Shown: positions 6,900-13,958 of the stretch, one piece after another | How positions within the stretch are numbered: position 1 is the stretch's first letter | Layout of the letters: every line of letters begins with the position of its first letter | Assembly (NCBI GenBank): GCA_964492775.1 | Contig: CAZBLH010000026.1 | Location: 1 to 23,530, forward strand | Direction: 5' to 3' | Source of the DNA: WRDS01 sp964492775 | GTDB taxonomy: Bacteria; Actinomycetota; Coriobacteriia; Anaerosomatales; PHET01 | DNA: 23,530 nt | The notes under the pieces: generated by a model | What the model saw: only the letters and a program-made list of their open reading frames with translations | Databases searched by the model: none | Told to the model about the DNA's origin: nothing | Translations under genes and position numbers: made by a program

Positions 6900-7538
6900 C
6901 TACTCTGTCGTGGGTTGGACATCCTCAAGCGGCACGAGTCTATCATCCCCGAGCGCCGCCTCAGCCGCAGCGCTTCCGCTCGATTCCGCCTCGGCGGCCG
7001 CTTCTTCCGCGGCCGCAAGCGCCGCTGCGGCTTTCGCGTCGGAGTGAGCGACGTACTCCTCGGCAACAGCCTGCCAGAATATGCGGTCGGCAAAGAAGAT
7101 TGCCGCACCCACGCCGAGGTACAGCGCACCAAGAATGCCGGCGCCGATCTGGTTGGGATGCACGACTAGCCTGCGCAGCAGCATGCCGGAACCCATCATC
7201 GCCGCGACGAGAAGCCAGGCGCGCCAGGAGAAGAATGTGAAGAAGGGTGCTCGCTCCCTCTCGCGGATGCGCGCGACTGCCTTGGTCGCGACCTGGTTCA
7301 GGATGTAGTGGGACTTGGCGACGCCGAGCATCAGTGCTGCGGCGAGTGCCCAAGCGTGCCACTTGCGGTCCTGCAGGTATGCGGCACCACGGGCCACCAG
7401 GATCGAGGACCCGATGAGCCACATCATCGCCCCGCCGAGAAGTCGGTGGCGGACTACGGCGGGCAAAAAGCCGCCCCGCTTGGCGGGCGCGGGTTCGGCG
7501 GCTGCTTGGGCGGGTTCAGTCAGTTCGGTTTCAGGCAT
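6900..7538 (-). CDS. Multi-pass membrane protein of unknown function
   Basis: 212 aa, family not recognised. After an Ala/Pro/Glu-rich N-terminus (1-20) come four hydrophobic segments, approximately 34-50, 60-78, 106-124 and 131-150. A basic, cytoplasmic-type loop (86-97, KAVARIRERERA) separates the second and third. The C-terminal tail (165-212) is Ala/Glu-rich and probably helical. The ATG at 7538 is the most plausible start, although its Shine-Dalgarno is poor; a GTG three codons upstream is an alternative. The open frame continues to 8276, but the extension is antisense to the PH-domain genes. It is the first gene of the minus cluster with the iron-sulfur flavoprotein, which hints at a membrane partner but does not show one. 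Confidence 0.78.
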   Translation of the reverse strand: MPETELTEPAQAAAEPAPAKRGGFLPAVVRHRLLGGAMMWLIGSSILVARGAAYLQDRKWHAWALAAALMLGVAKSHYILNQVATKAVARIRERERAPFFTFFSWRAWLLVAAMMGSGMLLRRLVVHPNQIGAGILGALYLGVGAAIFFADRIFWQAVAEEYVAHSDAKAAAALAAAEEAAAEAESSGSAAAEAALGDDRLVPLEDVQPTTE

Positions 7539-7572
7539 GGGCGTCACGAAGCACTTGCCATGCCGAATCGGC

Positions 7573-7578
7573 GATAAT
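7573..7578 (+). promoter_or_regulatory. Candidate -10 box for the PH-domain gene pair
   Basis: GATAAT lies in the divergent gap between the membrane-protein gene and the PH-domain genes. A start near 7585 would give a 20-nt leader to the ATG at 7605 or 59 nt to the ATG at 7644. No convincing -35 hexamer is seen at 16-18 bp. Confidence 0.35.
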
Positions 7579-7643
7579 GGGCATTGATACCTCCGGGTGA
7601 GAAGATGCACGCGGGCGCGGTTCACGACACACAGGGGTTGATG

Positions 7644-8180
7644 ATGCCAGAAGACGGAGCAGTCGGCGCGGTTCGCGGTGATCCGGACATGGATCGCTCG
7701 CCCGTTCCGGCCAATAGGCTCGACCAACGCGTCCTCGGCGTCTGGCGCGTCCAAGCGCTCGTCTCCTACGTGCCCATGCTCCTGGGCATGGCAGTGCTCG
7801 CCTGGGTCCTCGCCCGCATCTCTGAAGTGCCGCTGCTGATGGCACTGGCGCCGGCGATCCTGACCGCCGTCTGGCTCGTCCTGTCTCTCACGGCGATTCC
7901 CGCCTACCGGTACCGGCGCTGGCGCTGGGAGGTAACGGCCGACGAGATCCGCCTTCAGCGCGGCGTCATCATCATCCAGCGAACGGTCATCCCCATGGTG
8001 CGCGTCCAGCACGTGGACACGAGTCAGGGGCCGATCAACGGCGCGTTCGGACTCTCGGAGGTACACGTCTCGACAGCCGCCGGGAAGCACTCGATCCCTG
8101 CTCTCGCCGACGCTCACGCCGCCGAGCTGCGTGACCGGATCGCCGAGTTGGCACGCATTGGCGACGATGGCGGACTCTGA
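7644..8180 (+). CDS. Bacterial PH-domain membrane protein, YdbS-like
   Basis: 178 aa from the ATG at 7644. Two hydrophobic segments, about residues 38-58 and 64-86 of the protein, anchor it. They are followed by one bPH2 (DUF304/PF03703-type) domain: YRYRRWRWEVTADEIRLQRG, then the conserved turn VIPMVRVQHVDTSQGPI, then FGLSEVHVSTAAG. In Bacillus subtilis the homologous pair YdbS-YdbT is linked to resistance against an antimicrobial peptide; the molecular activity is unknown. Start choice is uncertain. AGGGG sits 6 bp before 7644, ATG 7641 is adjacent, and ATG 7605 has GGTGA 4 bp upstream. The 3' end overlaps the next gene by 14 bp, so the two are almost certainly cotranscribed and may form one complex. 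Confidence 0.85.
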   Translation: MPEDGAVGAVRGDPDMDRSPVPANRLDQRVLGVWRVQALVSYVPMLLGMAVLAWVLARISEVPLLMALAPAILTAVWLVLSLTAIPAYRYRRWRWEVTADEIRLQRGVIIIQRTVIPMVRVQHVDTSQGPINGAFGLSEVHVSTAAGKHSIPALADAHAAELRDRIAELARIGDDGGL

Positions 8181-9759
8181 GCTCAGACGCGCGCATCCCG
8201 CCTCCGTGGTGGTGGGCGCCGTGAAGCTAGTGTGGCAGGGCCTCGGGGCCGCCGTCGGCATCATCACCTTCGGCACGCTTCAGGAAGGACCGTACCTGCC
8301 GCTCATCATCCTCGGCGTTGCCATCCTGGCGATCGCATCGGCCATCGGCTTCTCGCTGCTCAAGTGGCGGTTCTTCCGTTACGGCGTCATCGGCGACGAT
8401 CTCGTGATTGCGGAAGGCTGGCTGATCAAGAAGCGCCGCACCATCCCCCTCGCGCGCGCCCAGGGCATCGACATCCGGGCCGACGTACTGATGCGGCTCC
8501 TGGGACTCACCGACGTGGTGGTGCAGACGGCCGGCGGCGGCTCAGGCGAGCCGGAGGCCAAGATCGGGCAGATCCCGCTCGACGAGGCCGAACGGCTTCG
8601 TGTCGAGCTCCTGCACGCTCGGCAGGCAGCCCAGGCCGAGGCATCCGCCGAAGACGCTGACCTCACCCCCGCCGGCGCGGCTGTCGGCATTGATCCGCCG
8701 CAGCAGGTCATCGGCCTCGATCCCGTCGGGCGCATGAGCGATTTACGCGGCGCGTTCGGTGGAGCGGAGGTCACGCGCATCGAGCCGACCTTCGAACACA
8801 AGATCACCCTGCCACGGCTCTTGCTCGCGGCAGCGACCTCGAAGACAGTCCTGATCGTATCGGCGACCCTGATCGCGGGTGCTTCTCAGATACTCGGCAT
8901 GGCGGGCGACGACATCTTCGACAGAGCCGCGGGATTCGCCTCGACTCTCGGCCTGATCGCGCTTGTCGCCTCCGCATTCGGAGTGCTGCTGATCTCGCTG
9001 ATCGCAGGCGCCATGGCCACGATCGCGCGCGACTTCGGCTTCACGGCCCGGCGAGTGCATGCTCGCGTCGAGACCGAGTCGGGTCTGCTGTCGCGCCGCA
9101 TGACGAGCATGCCTGTCCGGCGTATCCAGGCGATCGTGATCGAGCAGACGGCACCTCGGCGCCTGCTCGGCTGGGCCTCGGTCACAGCGATCACCGCCGG
9201 ATTCGGTGCCGGCGAGGAGCAGAAGACCGAGACCGCACCCGCTCTGGTTCCGATCGCCAAGGACATCGAGATCCGCGACCTGATCGCCGGCCTGCTTCCC
9301 GAGGCCGCCACCTTCCCGGCGCTCTCACCGGTTCCGCGACGCTCGGCGCGGTTCTACCTGCTCGTGCCCGTCGTCTCGACCATCCTCATCTCGGCGACTG
9401 CCGTCGTCGCAGCGTTCCTCATCTATCCGCCCGTGTGGCCTTTCGTGTTCGTGGTCGGGCTGCTGGCGATCGCGCTGGTGTTCGTCACGCGCTTCCTGGA
9501 GTGGCAACATGAGGCGTTCGGCGCCGACGACCGTGTGCTCGGCATCCAGAACGGCGCCTTCGGCAGGCGCCGGGTCCGCGTCGGGCGCAACCGCATCCAG
9601 TCGCTCACCGTTCGGCAGAACCCGTTCCAGCGCCGGGCCGGTATCGCCACCGTCGATGCCGTCGGGGTCTCCGGCTCGACCGCCGCGCACTACCGCATCC
9701 GCCACATCGAACAGGCGGACGCCGAGCAGCTGATGCGATGGTATTCGCACCGAGACTGA
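8167..9759 (+). CDS. Bacterial PH-domain membrane protein with three bPH2 domains, YdbT-like
   Basis: 530 aa. Hydrophobic segments occur near 20-36, 43-64, 217-242, 256-287, 396-420 and 423-442, arranged in pairs. Each pair is followed by a soluble bPH2 domain. Domain 1 (about 68-150) has RRTIPLARAQGIDIRADVLM. Domain 2 (about 290-378) has RRMTSMPVRRIQAIVIEQTA. Domain 3 (about 450-525) has RRRVRVGRNRIQSLTVRQNP. The three copies share the R-x-x-x-(I/V)-x-x-x-R-x-Q turn. A Pro/Ala-rich insert lies at 152-200. The length and triple-domain layout match the YdbT family (B. subtilis protein ~490 aa). The start ATG overlaps the upstream YdbS-like gene by 14 bp and has only a weak Shine-Dalgarno, consistent with coupling. 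Function unproven; membrane stress or peptide resistance is the precedent. Confidence 0.88.
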   Translation: MADSELRRAHPASVVVGAVKLVWQGLGAAVGIITFGTLQEGPYLPLIILGVAILAIASAIGFSLLKWRFFRYGVIGDDLVIAEGWLIKKRRTIPLARAQGIDIRADVLMRLLGLTDVVVQTAGGGSGEPEAKIGQIPLDEAERLRVELLHARQAAQAEASAEDADLTPAGAAVGIDPPQQVIGLDPVGRMSDLRGAFGGAEVTRIEPTFEHKITLPRLLLAAATSKTVLIVSATLIAGASQILGMAGDDIFDRAAGFASTLGLIALVASAFGVLLISLIAGAMATIARDFGFTARRVHARVETESGLLSRRMTSMPVRRIQAIVIEQTAPRRLLGWASVTAITAGFGAGEEQKTETAPALVPIAKDIEIRDLIAGLLPEAATFPALSPVPRRSARFYLLVPVVSTILISATAVVAAFLIYPPVWPFVFVVGLLAIALVFVTRFLEWQHEAFGADDRVLGIQNGAFGRRRVRVGRNRIQSLTVRQNPFQRRAGIATVDAVGVSGSTAAHYRIRHIEQADAEQLMRWYSHRD

Positions 9760-9809
9760 CAAACGCCACTTTCTTCCGATAGCCCCTGTTCTCGCGCGAT
9801 TCTCCTGCC

Positions 9810-9815
9810 GATAAT
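9810..9815 (+). promoter_or_regulatory. -10 box placed for a leaderless transcript
   Basis: GATAAT ends 6 bp before the ATG at 9822, and the intervening bases are all C. With the usual 6-7 bp between a -10 box and the start site, the transcript would begin at or next to the A of the ATG. There is no Shine-Dalgarno. No strong -35 is present; TTCTCG about 16 bp upstream is a weak candidate. Confidence 0.55.
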
Positions 9816-9821
9816 CCCCCC

Positions 9822-10421
9822 ATGAGTCCACGCGCCTACGAATGCTCGCCCCCCACCACTCTCTCGAGTCTCGAAGCGCTGCGCCCGTATTATGCGAGCG
9901 AAAGCCGAGACCTGCTTCGCGTGCTCATGAACGCGGTCTCCATCACTGAGGCGAACCTCGCCCTGCAGCTCTTGCTGGAGACGGTCCCTTCGAAGGTCCT
10001 CGTGCGCGCCTGCAACCTGCGCGAAGTCATCTGCTCGCTGCCGAAGACCCCGACCTCCATGCGCGTGAGCGATACAACACTCGCCGAGGCGCTCGGGATG
10101 GAGTGCACGGTCGGGTCCATGGGCAAGACGCTGCCGGACGGTACAAACATCTGGGTGATGACCGCAGGCAACCTCGTGCTCGACATCGTGGTCGGCGTGG
10201 ACGACAAGCGGCACTACTGGAACCCCGTGCCCGTTACCGACGATGTCATCTCCGGGGCTATCGTCGACCTGCTCATCAACAGCGACTACCTGCTCGCCGC
10301 CGCTATAGAGATGGCGACCACCATGGGTGTCGTGTTCAACCCGAAGTTCTACGTGTCGATCGAGGACTGGCACCTGGACAACGCCGCCGACGTCCTCGGC
10401 GGACTCGAGGGCCTCTTCTAG
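9822..10421 (+). CDS. Conserved-looking hypothetical protein, probably translated from a leaderless mRNA
   Basis: 199 aa, family not recognised. No signal peptide or membrane segment is evident. The sequence is mixed alpha/beta: an N-terminal helical region with RDLLRVLMNAV and ANLALQLLLETV, a central strand-rich block (DGTNIWVMTAGNLVLDIVVG), and an acidic C-terminus (SIEDWHLDNAADVLGGLEGLF). Codon use and strong third-position GC match neighbouring genes, and the frame is open throughout. The upstream PH-domain gene stops 62 bp earlier, and the hypothetical gene appears to have its own promoter. It ends 42 bp from the convergent pncA. Nothing in the context assigns a function. Confidence 0.75.
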   Translation: MSPRAYECSPPTTLSSLEALRPYYASESRDLLRVLMNAVSITEANLALQLLLETVPSKVLVRACNLREVICSLPKTPTSMRVSDTTLAEALGMECTVGSMGKTLPDGTNIWVMTAGNLVLDIVVGVDDKRHYWNPVPVTDDVISGAIVDLLINSDYLLAAAIEMATTMGVVFNPKFYVSIEDWHLDNAADVLGGLEGLF

Positions 10422-10460
10422 CTCAGGCCCTGCGCGGGCGCGGGGCGGGTTGCCCGAGCT
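10420..10460. terminator. GC-rich hairpin between convergent genes (possible bidirectional terminator)
   Basis: AGCTC-A-GGC on the left can pair with GCC-C-GAGCT on the right (one mismatch, 8 pairs), filling the 42-bp gap between the convergent stops at 10421 and 10464. Neither side has a T-run, so it is not a classical intrinsic terminator; it may still act as an RNA 3'-end stabiliser. Confidence 0.35.
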
Positions 10461-10463
10461 GCG

Positions 10464-11090
10464 TCAGCGAACCTCGCTTAGAGCCTGCACCGCCGAGATG
10501 ATCCGGCAGCCCACGGCACGCATCTCCTCAAACGCGCGCACATCGTCACCGGGTTCGAGGTTCACGCCGCGCACGCCGTCGCTGACGACCGCCGCACTCA
10601 GCCCGATGCGGCGCGCGTCAAGCGCGGTCGCGCGCACACAGTAGTCGGTGGCCAAGCCCACGATGTAGATCTCACGCACCCCACGGTTTCCCAGGATCTC
10701 GGTGAGCCCGGTCTCCCGCCGATGGTCGTTGTCGAAGAACGCCGAGTACGAGTCGATCGCCGGGTCCGTACCCTTCTTGACGACGGCGTTGATGCAGCTC
10801 ACATCAAGCCCGGAGTGAAACGACGCGCCCGGCTTGTTCCTGACACAGTGATCGGGCCACAGGACCTGCTCGGCACCGCCAAGCTCCACGACATCCCCGG
10901 GGACTCGGCCGGGGTGATTGCTGGCGAATGAGAGATGGTTCTCGGGATGCCAGTCCTGGCTAGCGACCACGAACTCGAACGCGGACGCGACGGAGTTGGC
11001 GACACCCACAACCTCGTCGCCGTGCTCGACAGGCAGCGCCCCGAACGGCATGAAGTCGTTCTGCACGTCCACGATGATGAGTGCCTTCAT
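10464..11090 (-). CDS. pncA: Nicotinamidase
   Basis: 208 aa. Hydrolyses nicotinamide to nicotinate and ammonia in the NAD salvage pathway. It has the isochorismatase-like fold with the N-terminal IIVDVQNDF (Asp8), the metal site SQDWHPENH (Asp46, His48, His52) plus WPDHCV (His81), the catalytic lysine in VKKG (Lys106), and the nucleophile in GLATDYCV (Cys151). All expected residues are present, and SYSAFFDN and DGVRGVN are also characteristic. Length matches PncA enzymes (about 185-215 aa). The ATG overlaps the TGA of pncB by four bases (ATGA), so both are expected to be translated from one message. The product, nicotinate, is the substrate of the upstream gene's enzyme. Confidence 0.96.
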   Translation of the reverse strand: MKALIIVDVQNDFMPFGALPVEHGDEVVGVANSVASAFEFVVASQDWHPENHLSFASNHPGRVPGDVVELGGAEQVLWPDHCVRNKPGASFHSGLDVSCINAVVKKGTDPAIDSYSAFFDNDHRRETGLTEILGNRGVREIYIVGLATDYCVRATALDARRIGLSAAVVSDGVRGVNLEPGDDVRAFEEMRAVGCRIISAVQALSEVR

Positions 11091-12634
11091 TGACCGATTT
11101 TCTCCCCCAGCGCCTTCCTGACGGCTGCCTCAGCCTCGGAGACCGCCTCCGGGCTCGGCGCGGCCTCCTCCGGCGCGATTCCCCTCGACTTCAACACTAG
11201 CGCAGTACGCAGGTCGTGCAGCGAGCGCTCCAGCCCTACGGGATAGACGTGCGGGTTCAGGAAGCGCCTCACCGACGGGTCGATCTCGGCGACACTTGCC
11301 AGCGCACGCTCCCTCACCTCGGCCAGCGCTGGTGCGGCAGCAACCCTCTCCCCTCCGCGCATCACCGGCACGAGCAGCTCCTCGTACTGCTGTTCTGCCG
11401 AGAAGGTCTTGCGCCTGGCCGGGTCATCCGGGTCGATCATCATGGCGCAGTCTGCCGGCATGTGGCTGATGTCGTAGATCATGTCACCGGCCAGCGAGCC
11501 GTCGGGACGCCGGTAGCGGCGCACACCGTGGACTCCTGGGACGGTGGTCTTGGCGGTCGCGTCGGAGACCTTCACCCGCGGGACCCACTCCCCGCCGGGC
11601 CGCCTCAAAGCCGCAAGCTTGTAGACCCCGCCGAGCGCCGGCTGATCCCAACCCGTCACGAGCCGGGTGCCGACGCCCCAGACGTCTATCATCGCCCCCT
11701 GCTCCTTGAGCGAGGCGATCGTGTGCTCGTCAAGCTCGTTCGAGGCCACTATGCGCGTCGACGTGAAGCCAGCCTCATCCAGGATCTCGCGTACCCGGAC
11801 CGAGAGCCACGCCAGGTCGCCCGAGTCGATGCGCACGGCAGCCAGGTTGTGCCCGCGTGCACGAAGCCTTCGACCGGTCTCAGCCGCCAGACGCGCCCCC
11901 TCGAGCGTGTCATACGTGTCGATCAGAAGCGTCACGTTGTTGGGCAGCGCGTCAGCGTACGCGTCGAAGGCCTCGGACTCGGTGCCGAACGCCATCACCC
12001 ACGAGTGCGCGTGCGTGCCGGCGACGGGGATGCCGAACTCGCGCCCCGCAAGCACGTTCGAGGTCGCGTCGCAACCGCCGATGTACGCGGCGCGGCTCGC
12101 CGTAAGCCCGCCGTCCGGGCCCTGCGCCCTCCGCAACCCGAACTCGAGGACCTGGTCGTCGCCGGCGGCCAGCCGCACACGTGCGGCCTTGGTGGCCACA
12201 AGCGTCTGGAAGTTGATGATCGTGAGCAGCGCGGTCTCGGCGATCTGGCACTCCGGAAGCGTTCCCGTGATGCGCAATAGCGGCTCGCGCGGGTAGACGA
12301 CGGTGCCCTCGGGCACGGCATCGACGGTGCCCCTGAACCGCAGGTCCACGAGCGTCTCCAGGAACTCGGCCGAGAAGAGCGGCCGGCCGTCGTTGCCAAG
12401 CAGGGATGCCAGGTACGCGATGTCGCTATCCGTGAAGCTCCACGACTCGAGCCACTCAAGCGCCGTCTCAAGCCCGCACGCGACGGTGAACCCATTGCCG
12501 AACGGATTCTGCCGGAAATACAAGTGGAAGCATGCCTCGGTATCGGCAAGGCCGGCAGCGTGGTACGCCTGTGCCATGGTGAGCTGGTACAGGTCGGTAA
12601 GCATCACAGAAGTGCATGACGACGTTTCGGACAC
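11087..12634 (-). CDS. pncB: Nicotinate phosphoribosyltransferase
   Basis: 515 aa. Converts nicotinate and PRPP to nicotinate mononucleotide with ATP, the rate-setting step of the Preiss-Handler route. Visible family features are LTDLYQLTMAQAY (12-24), FGLRRAQGPDGG (165-176), the GTHAHSW loop (206-212) with the probable autophosphorylated histidine, IDSGDLAWLS for phosphoribosyl binding, and WGVGTRLVT. A C-terminal extension rich in Glu/Ala (about 480-515) follows the core. The start is GTG at 12634, with GGGAGGGA about 8 bp upstream. An ATG ten codons later is possible but lacks such a site. It is the first gene of a two-gene operon with pncA. The leader is about 70 nt if the TACAAT box at 12710-12715 is the promoter. 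Confidence 0.95.
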   Translation of the reverse strand: MSETSSCTSVMLTDLYQLTMAQAYHAAGLADTEACFHLYFRQNPFGNGFTVACGLETALEWLESWSFTDSDIAYLASLLGNDGRPLFSAEFLETLVDLRFRGTVDAVPEGTVVYPREPLLRITGTLPECQIAETALLTIINFQTLVATKAARVRLAAGDDQVLEFGLRRAQGPDGGLTASRAAYIGGCDATSNVLAGREFGIPVAGTHAHSWVMAFGTESEAFDAYADALPNNVTLLIDTYDTLEGARLAAETGRRLRARGHNLAAVRIDSGDLAWLSVRVREILDEAGFTSTRIVASNELDEHTIASLKEQGAMIDVWGVGTRLVTGWDQPALGGVYKLAALRRPGGEWVPRVKVSDATAKTTVPGVHGVRRYRRPDGSLAGDMIYDISHMPADCAMMIDPDDPARRKTFSAEQQYEELLVPVMRGGERVAAAPALAEVRERALASVAEIDPSVRRFLNPHVYPVGLERSLHDLRTALVLKSRGIAPEEAAPSPEAVSEAEAAVRKALGEKIGQ

Positions 12635-12887
12635 CGGCGGGCTCCCTCCCGAACTCTGAGGTTAACACTCGCGGTGATACCCACGCCATGCGCCGAATAC
12701 GCACTGGCGATTGTATCGGCTGGCGGTGAAGCGCGCTCGGCCGCCTCGGCACGCGGACGTTCACCTCCAGATGTGTGCGAGCTGTGTGGTTGATATGTGT
12801 TCGCCCAAAACGCGCGATTCGCGGGTAGGTCGCGGGGGTATGATTCGGGACGGTGTTGGCGCTACCGCACTCGCATGAGGAGTAGGC
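12635..12887. other. Divergent intergenic region, pncB and 60-aa gene
   Basis: 253 bp with no supported gene. On the minus strand TACAAT (12710-12715) is a candidate -10 for pncB, without a matching -35. On the plus strand TATGAT (12839-12844) is a candidate -10 for the 60-aa gene, giving a ~36-nt leader. A GT-rich stretch near 12774-12800 and the small palindrome CGCGCGATTCGCG (12811-12823) are the only other structure noticed. Confidence 0.4.
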
Positions 12888-13070
12888 ATGGAACCGATGT
12901 TCCCGCAGCCCGGACAGTCCGCCTCTCAGCCCGCGCAGCCGGCGAAGAAGGTCGGCGTGCACACAACAAGGCCCAAGACGGGCCTTGACCACTACGCGCA
13001 GGCAGAACTCGAAAGCCGCCACGAGCGCATCGAGCGCGCAATTCAACAGGCGCAACACCGCCTCGGCTAG
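12888..13070 (+). CDS. Small hypothetical protein (60 aa)
   Basis: The ATG is preceded by a strong GAGGAG at 5 bp spacing and a plausible TATGAT promoter, so this short frame is probably translated. The N-terminal third is Pro/Gln/Ser-rich and likely disordered (residues 1-18). Residues 19-34 are basic (KKVGVHTTRPKTGLDH), and the C-terminal 25 residues form a charged, probably amphipathic helix (AELESRHERIERAIQQAQHR). There is no cysteine, signal peptide or membrane segment. It lies 38 bp upstream of the Fe-S protein gene on the same strand and is likely cotranscribed with it. I do not recognise the family, and no function can be inferred beyond a possible small partner or RNA/DNA-binding peptide. 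Confidence 0.65.
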   Translation: MEPMFPQPGQSASQPAQPAKKVGVHTTRPKTGLDHYAQAELESRHERIERAIQQAQHRLG

Positions 13071-13108
13071 CCGCTCGCACAACCGACCGACAACGAGGGG
13101 CCGCCGAG

Positions 13109-13951
13109 GTGTGCAAGTTCTGCGTCGAGCATGGTGAGGGCGAGCGCTGGTACCTGAACGCCAGCAACTACGCGCACGACCTCGAGAGCGACCTGAGACG
13201 CCGAGAGTACATGGTCAGATTCATCTCCGGCTTCGGCGAGACACGCAAAAACGCGCTTCAGTGGATGGACCGCCTCGACCGCATGCCCGCCCCGGTGCAG
13301 CGCGCCGGCAAGACCCTAGTTTCGCGCCGGATGCAGGATCACCATTTCGGCCAGCCCCTTCCCATCGAGGACTGCGAACGAGTGCTCAGTCTGGCCACGT
13401 CGATCACGGTTATCCCCTGCATCTGTCGCATGCATGCACCCGGGAAGCACGCCTCCGAGGTCTGCGTGCTCGTGACGATGCAACCGGTCGAGCCAATCCT
13501 CACCGAGGGCTTCGCGGACTACGCTGACGGCCCGGATCTCGATAGCTTCCACAAGCTCACGCAGGCCGAAGCGATGACCCTTCTGCGGAAGTGCGAGGCC
13601 GTCGGGCTCATGCACTCAATCTGGACATTCCAGACGCCGTTCACTGCCGCAATCTGCAACTGCAATCTTGAGAGCGGCTGCATGGCAATGAACCTCACGG
13701 CGAGACGCGGGCTGAAGATGATGTGGCGCGGGGAGATGGTTGTCCGCCTCGACGAGACGCTTTGCACGCGGTGCGGCAGGTGCGCGCGAGTCTGCCCCTT
13801 CTCGGCGATCGACAAGCCGCAACGCGCGATACCGGCAGTAGCTCATGTCGAGAGGTGCTGGGGCTGTGGCATCTGCCGGAGATCCTGTCCGACAGGGGCC
13901 CTCTCGCTCGTCGACCGCCGCACGGTCCCGGAGGTCGCCGCTCTCTGGTGA
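13109..13951 (+). CDS. Multi-cluster 4Fe-4S ferredoxin-type protein
   Basis: 280 aa, GTG start with GAGGGG about 8 bp upstream. Two canonical ferredoxin motifs lie at the C-terminus: CTRCGRCARVCP (Cys219, 222, 225, 229) and CWGCGICRRSCP (Cys250, 253, 256, 260), enough for two [4Fe-4S] clusters. The N-terminus opens with C-K-F-C (Cys2, 5). The middle has PCICRMH (Cys104, 106), Cys119, and ICNCNLESGC (Cys183, 185, 191). This CxC...C...CxC...C arrangement recurs in a group of uncharacterised anaerobe proteins and could hold a further cluster. No membrane segment or signal is present, so it is cytoplasmic and probably an electron-transfer or activation protein. Its stop is 7 bp from the convergent lipoprotein gene. 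Confidence 0.85.
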   Translation: MCKFCVEHGEGERWYLNASNYAHDLESDLRRREYMVRFISGFGETRKNALQWMDRLDRMPAPVQRAGKTLVSRRMQDHHFGQPLPIEDCERVLSLATSITVIPCICRMHAPGKHASEVCVLVTMQPVEPILTEGFADYADGPDLDSFHKLTQAEAMTLLRKCEAVGLMHSIWTFQTPFTAAICNCNLESGCMAMNLTARRGLKMMWRGEMVVRLDETLCTRCGRCARVCPFSAIDKPQRAIPAVAHVERCWGCGICRRSCPTGALSLVDRRTVPEVAALW

Positions 13952-13958
13952 CCGGGGG

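Noticed and set aside
7539..8276. N-terminal extension of the membrane protein to 458 aa
   Set aside because: Antisense to the PH-domain genes, low-complexity His/Asp/Arg composition, no ribosome site.
11216..12280. Plus-strand open frame of 354 aa
   Set aside because: Antisense to pncB, with no domain and no ribosome site.
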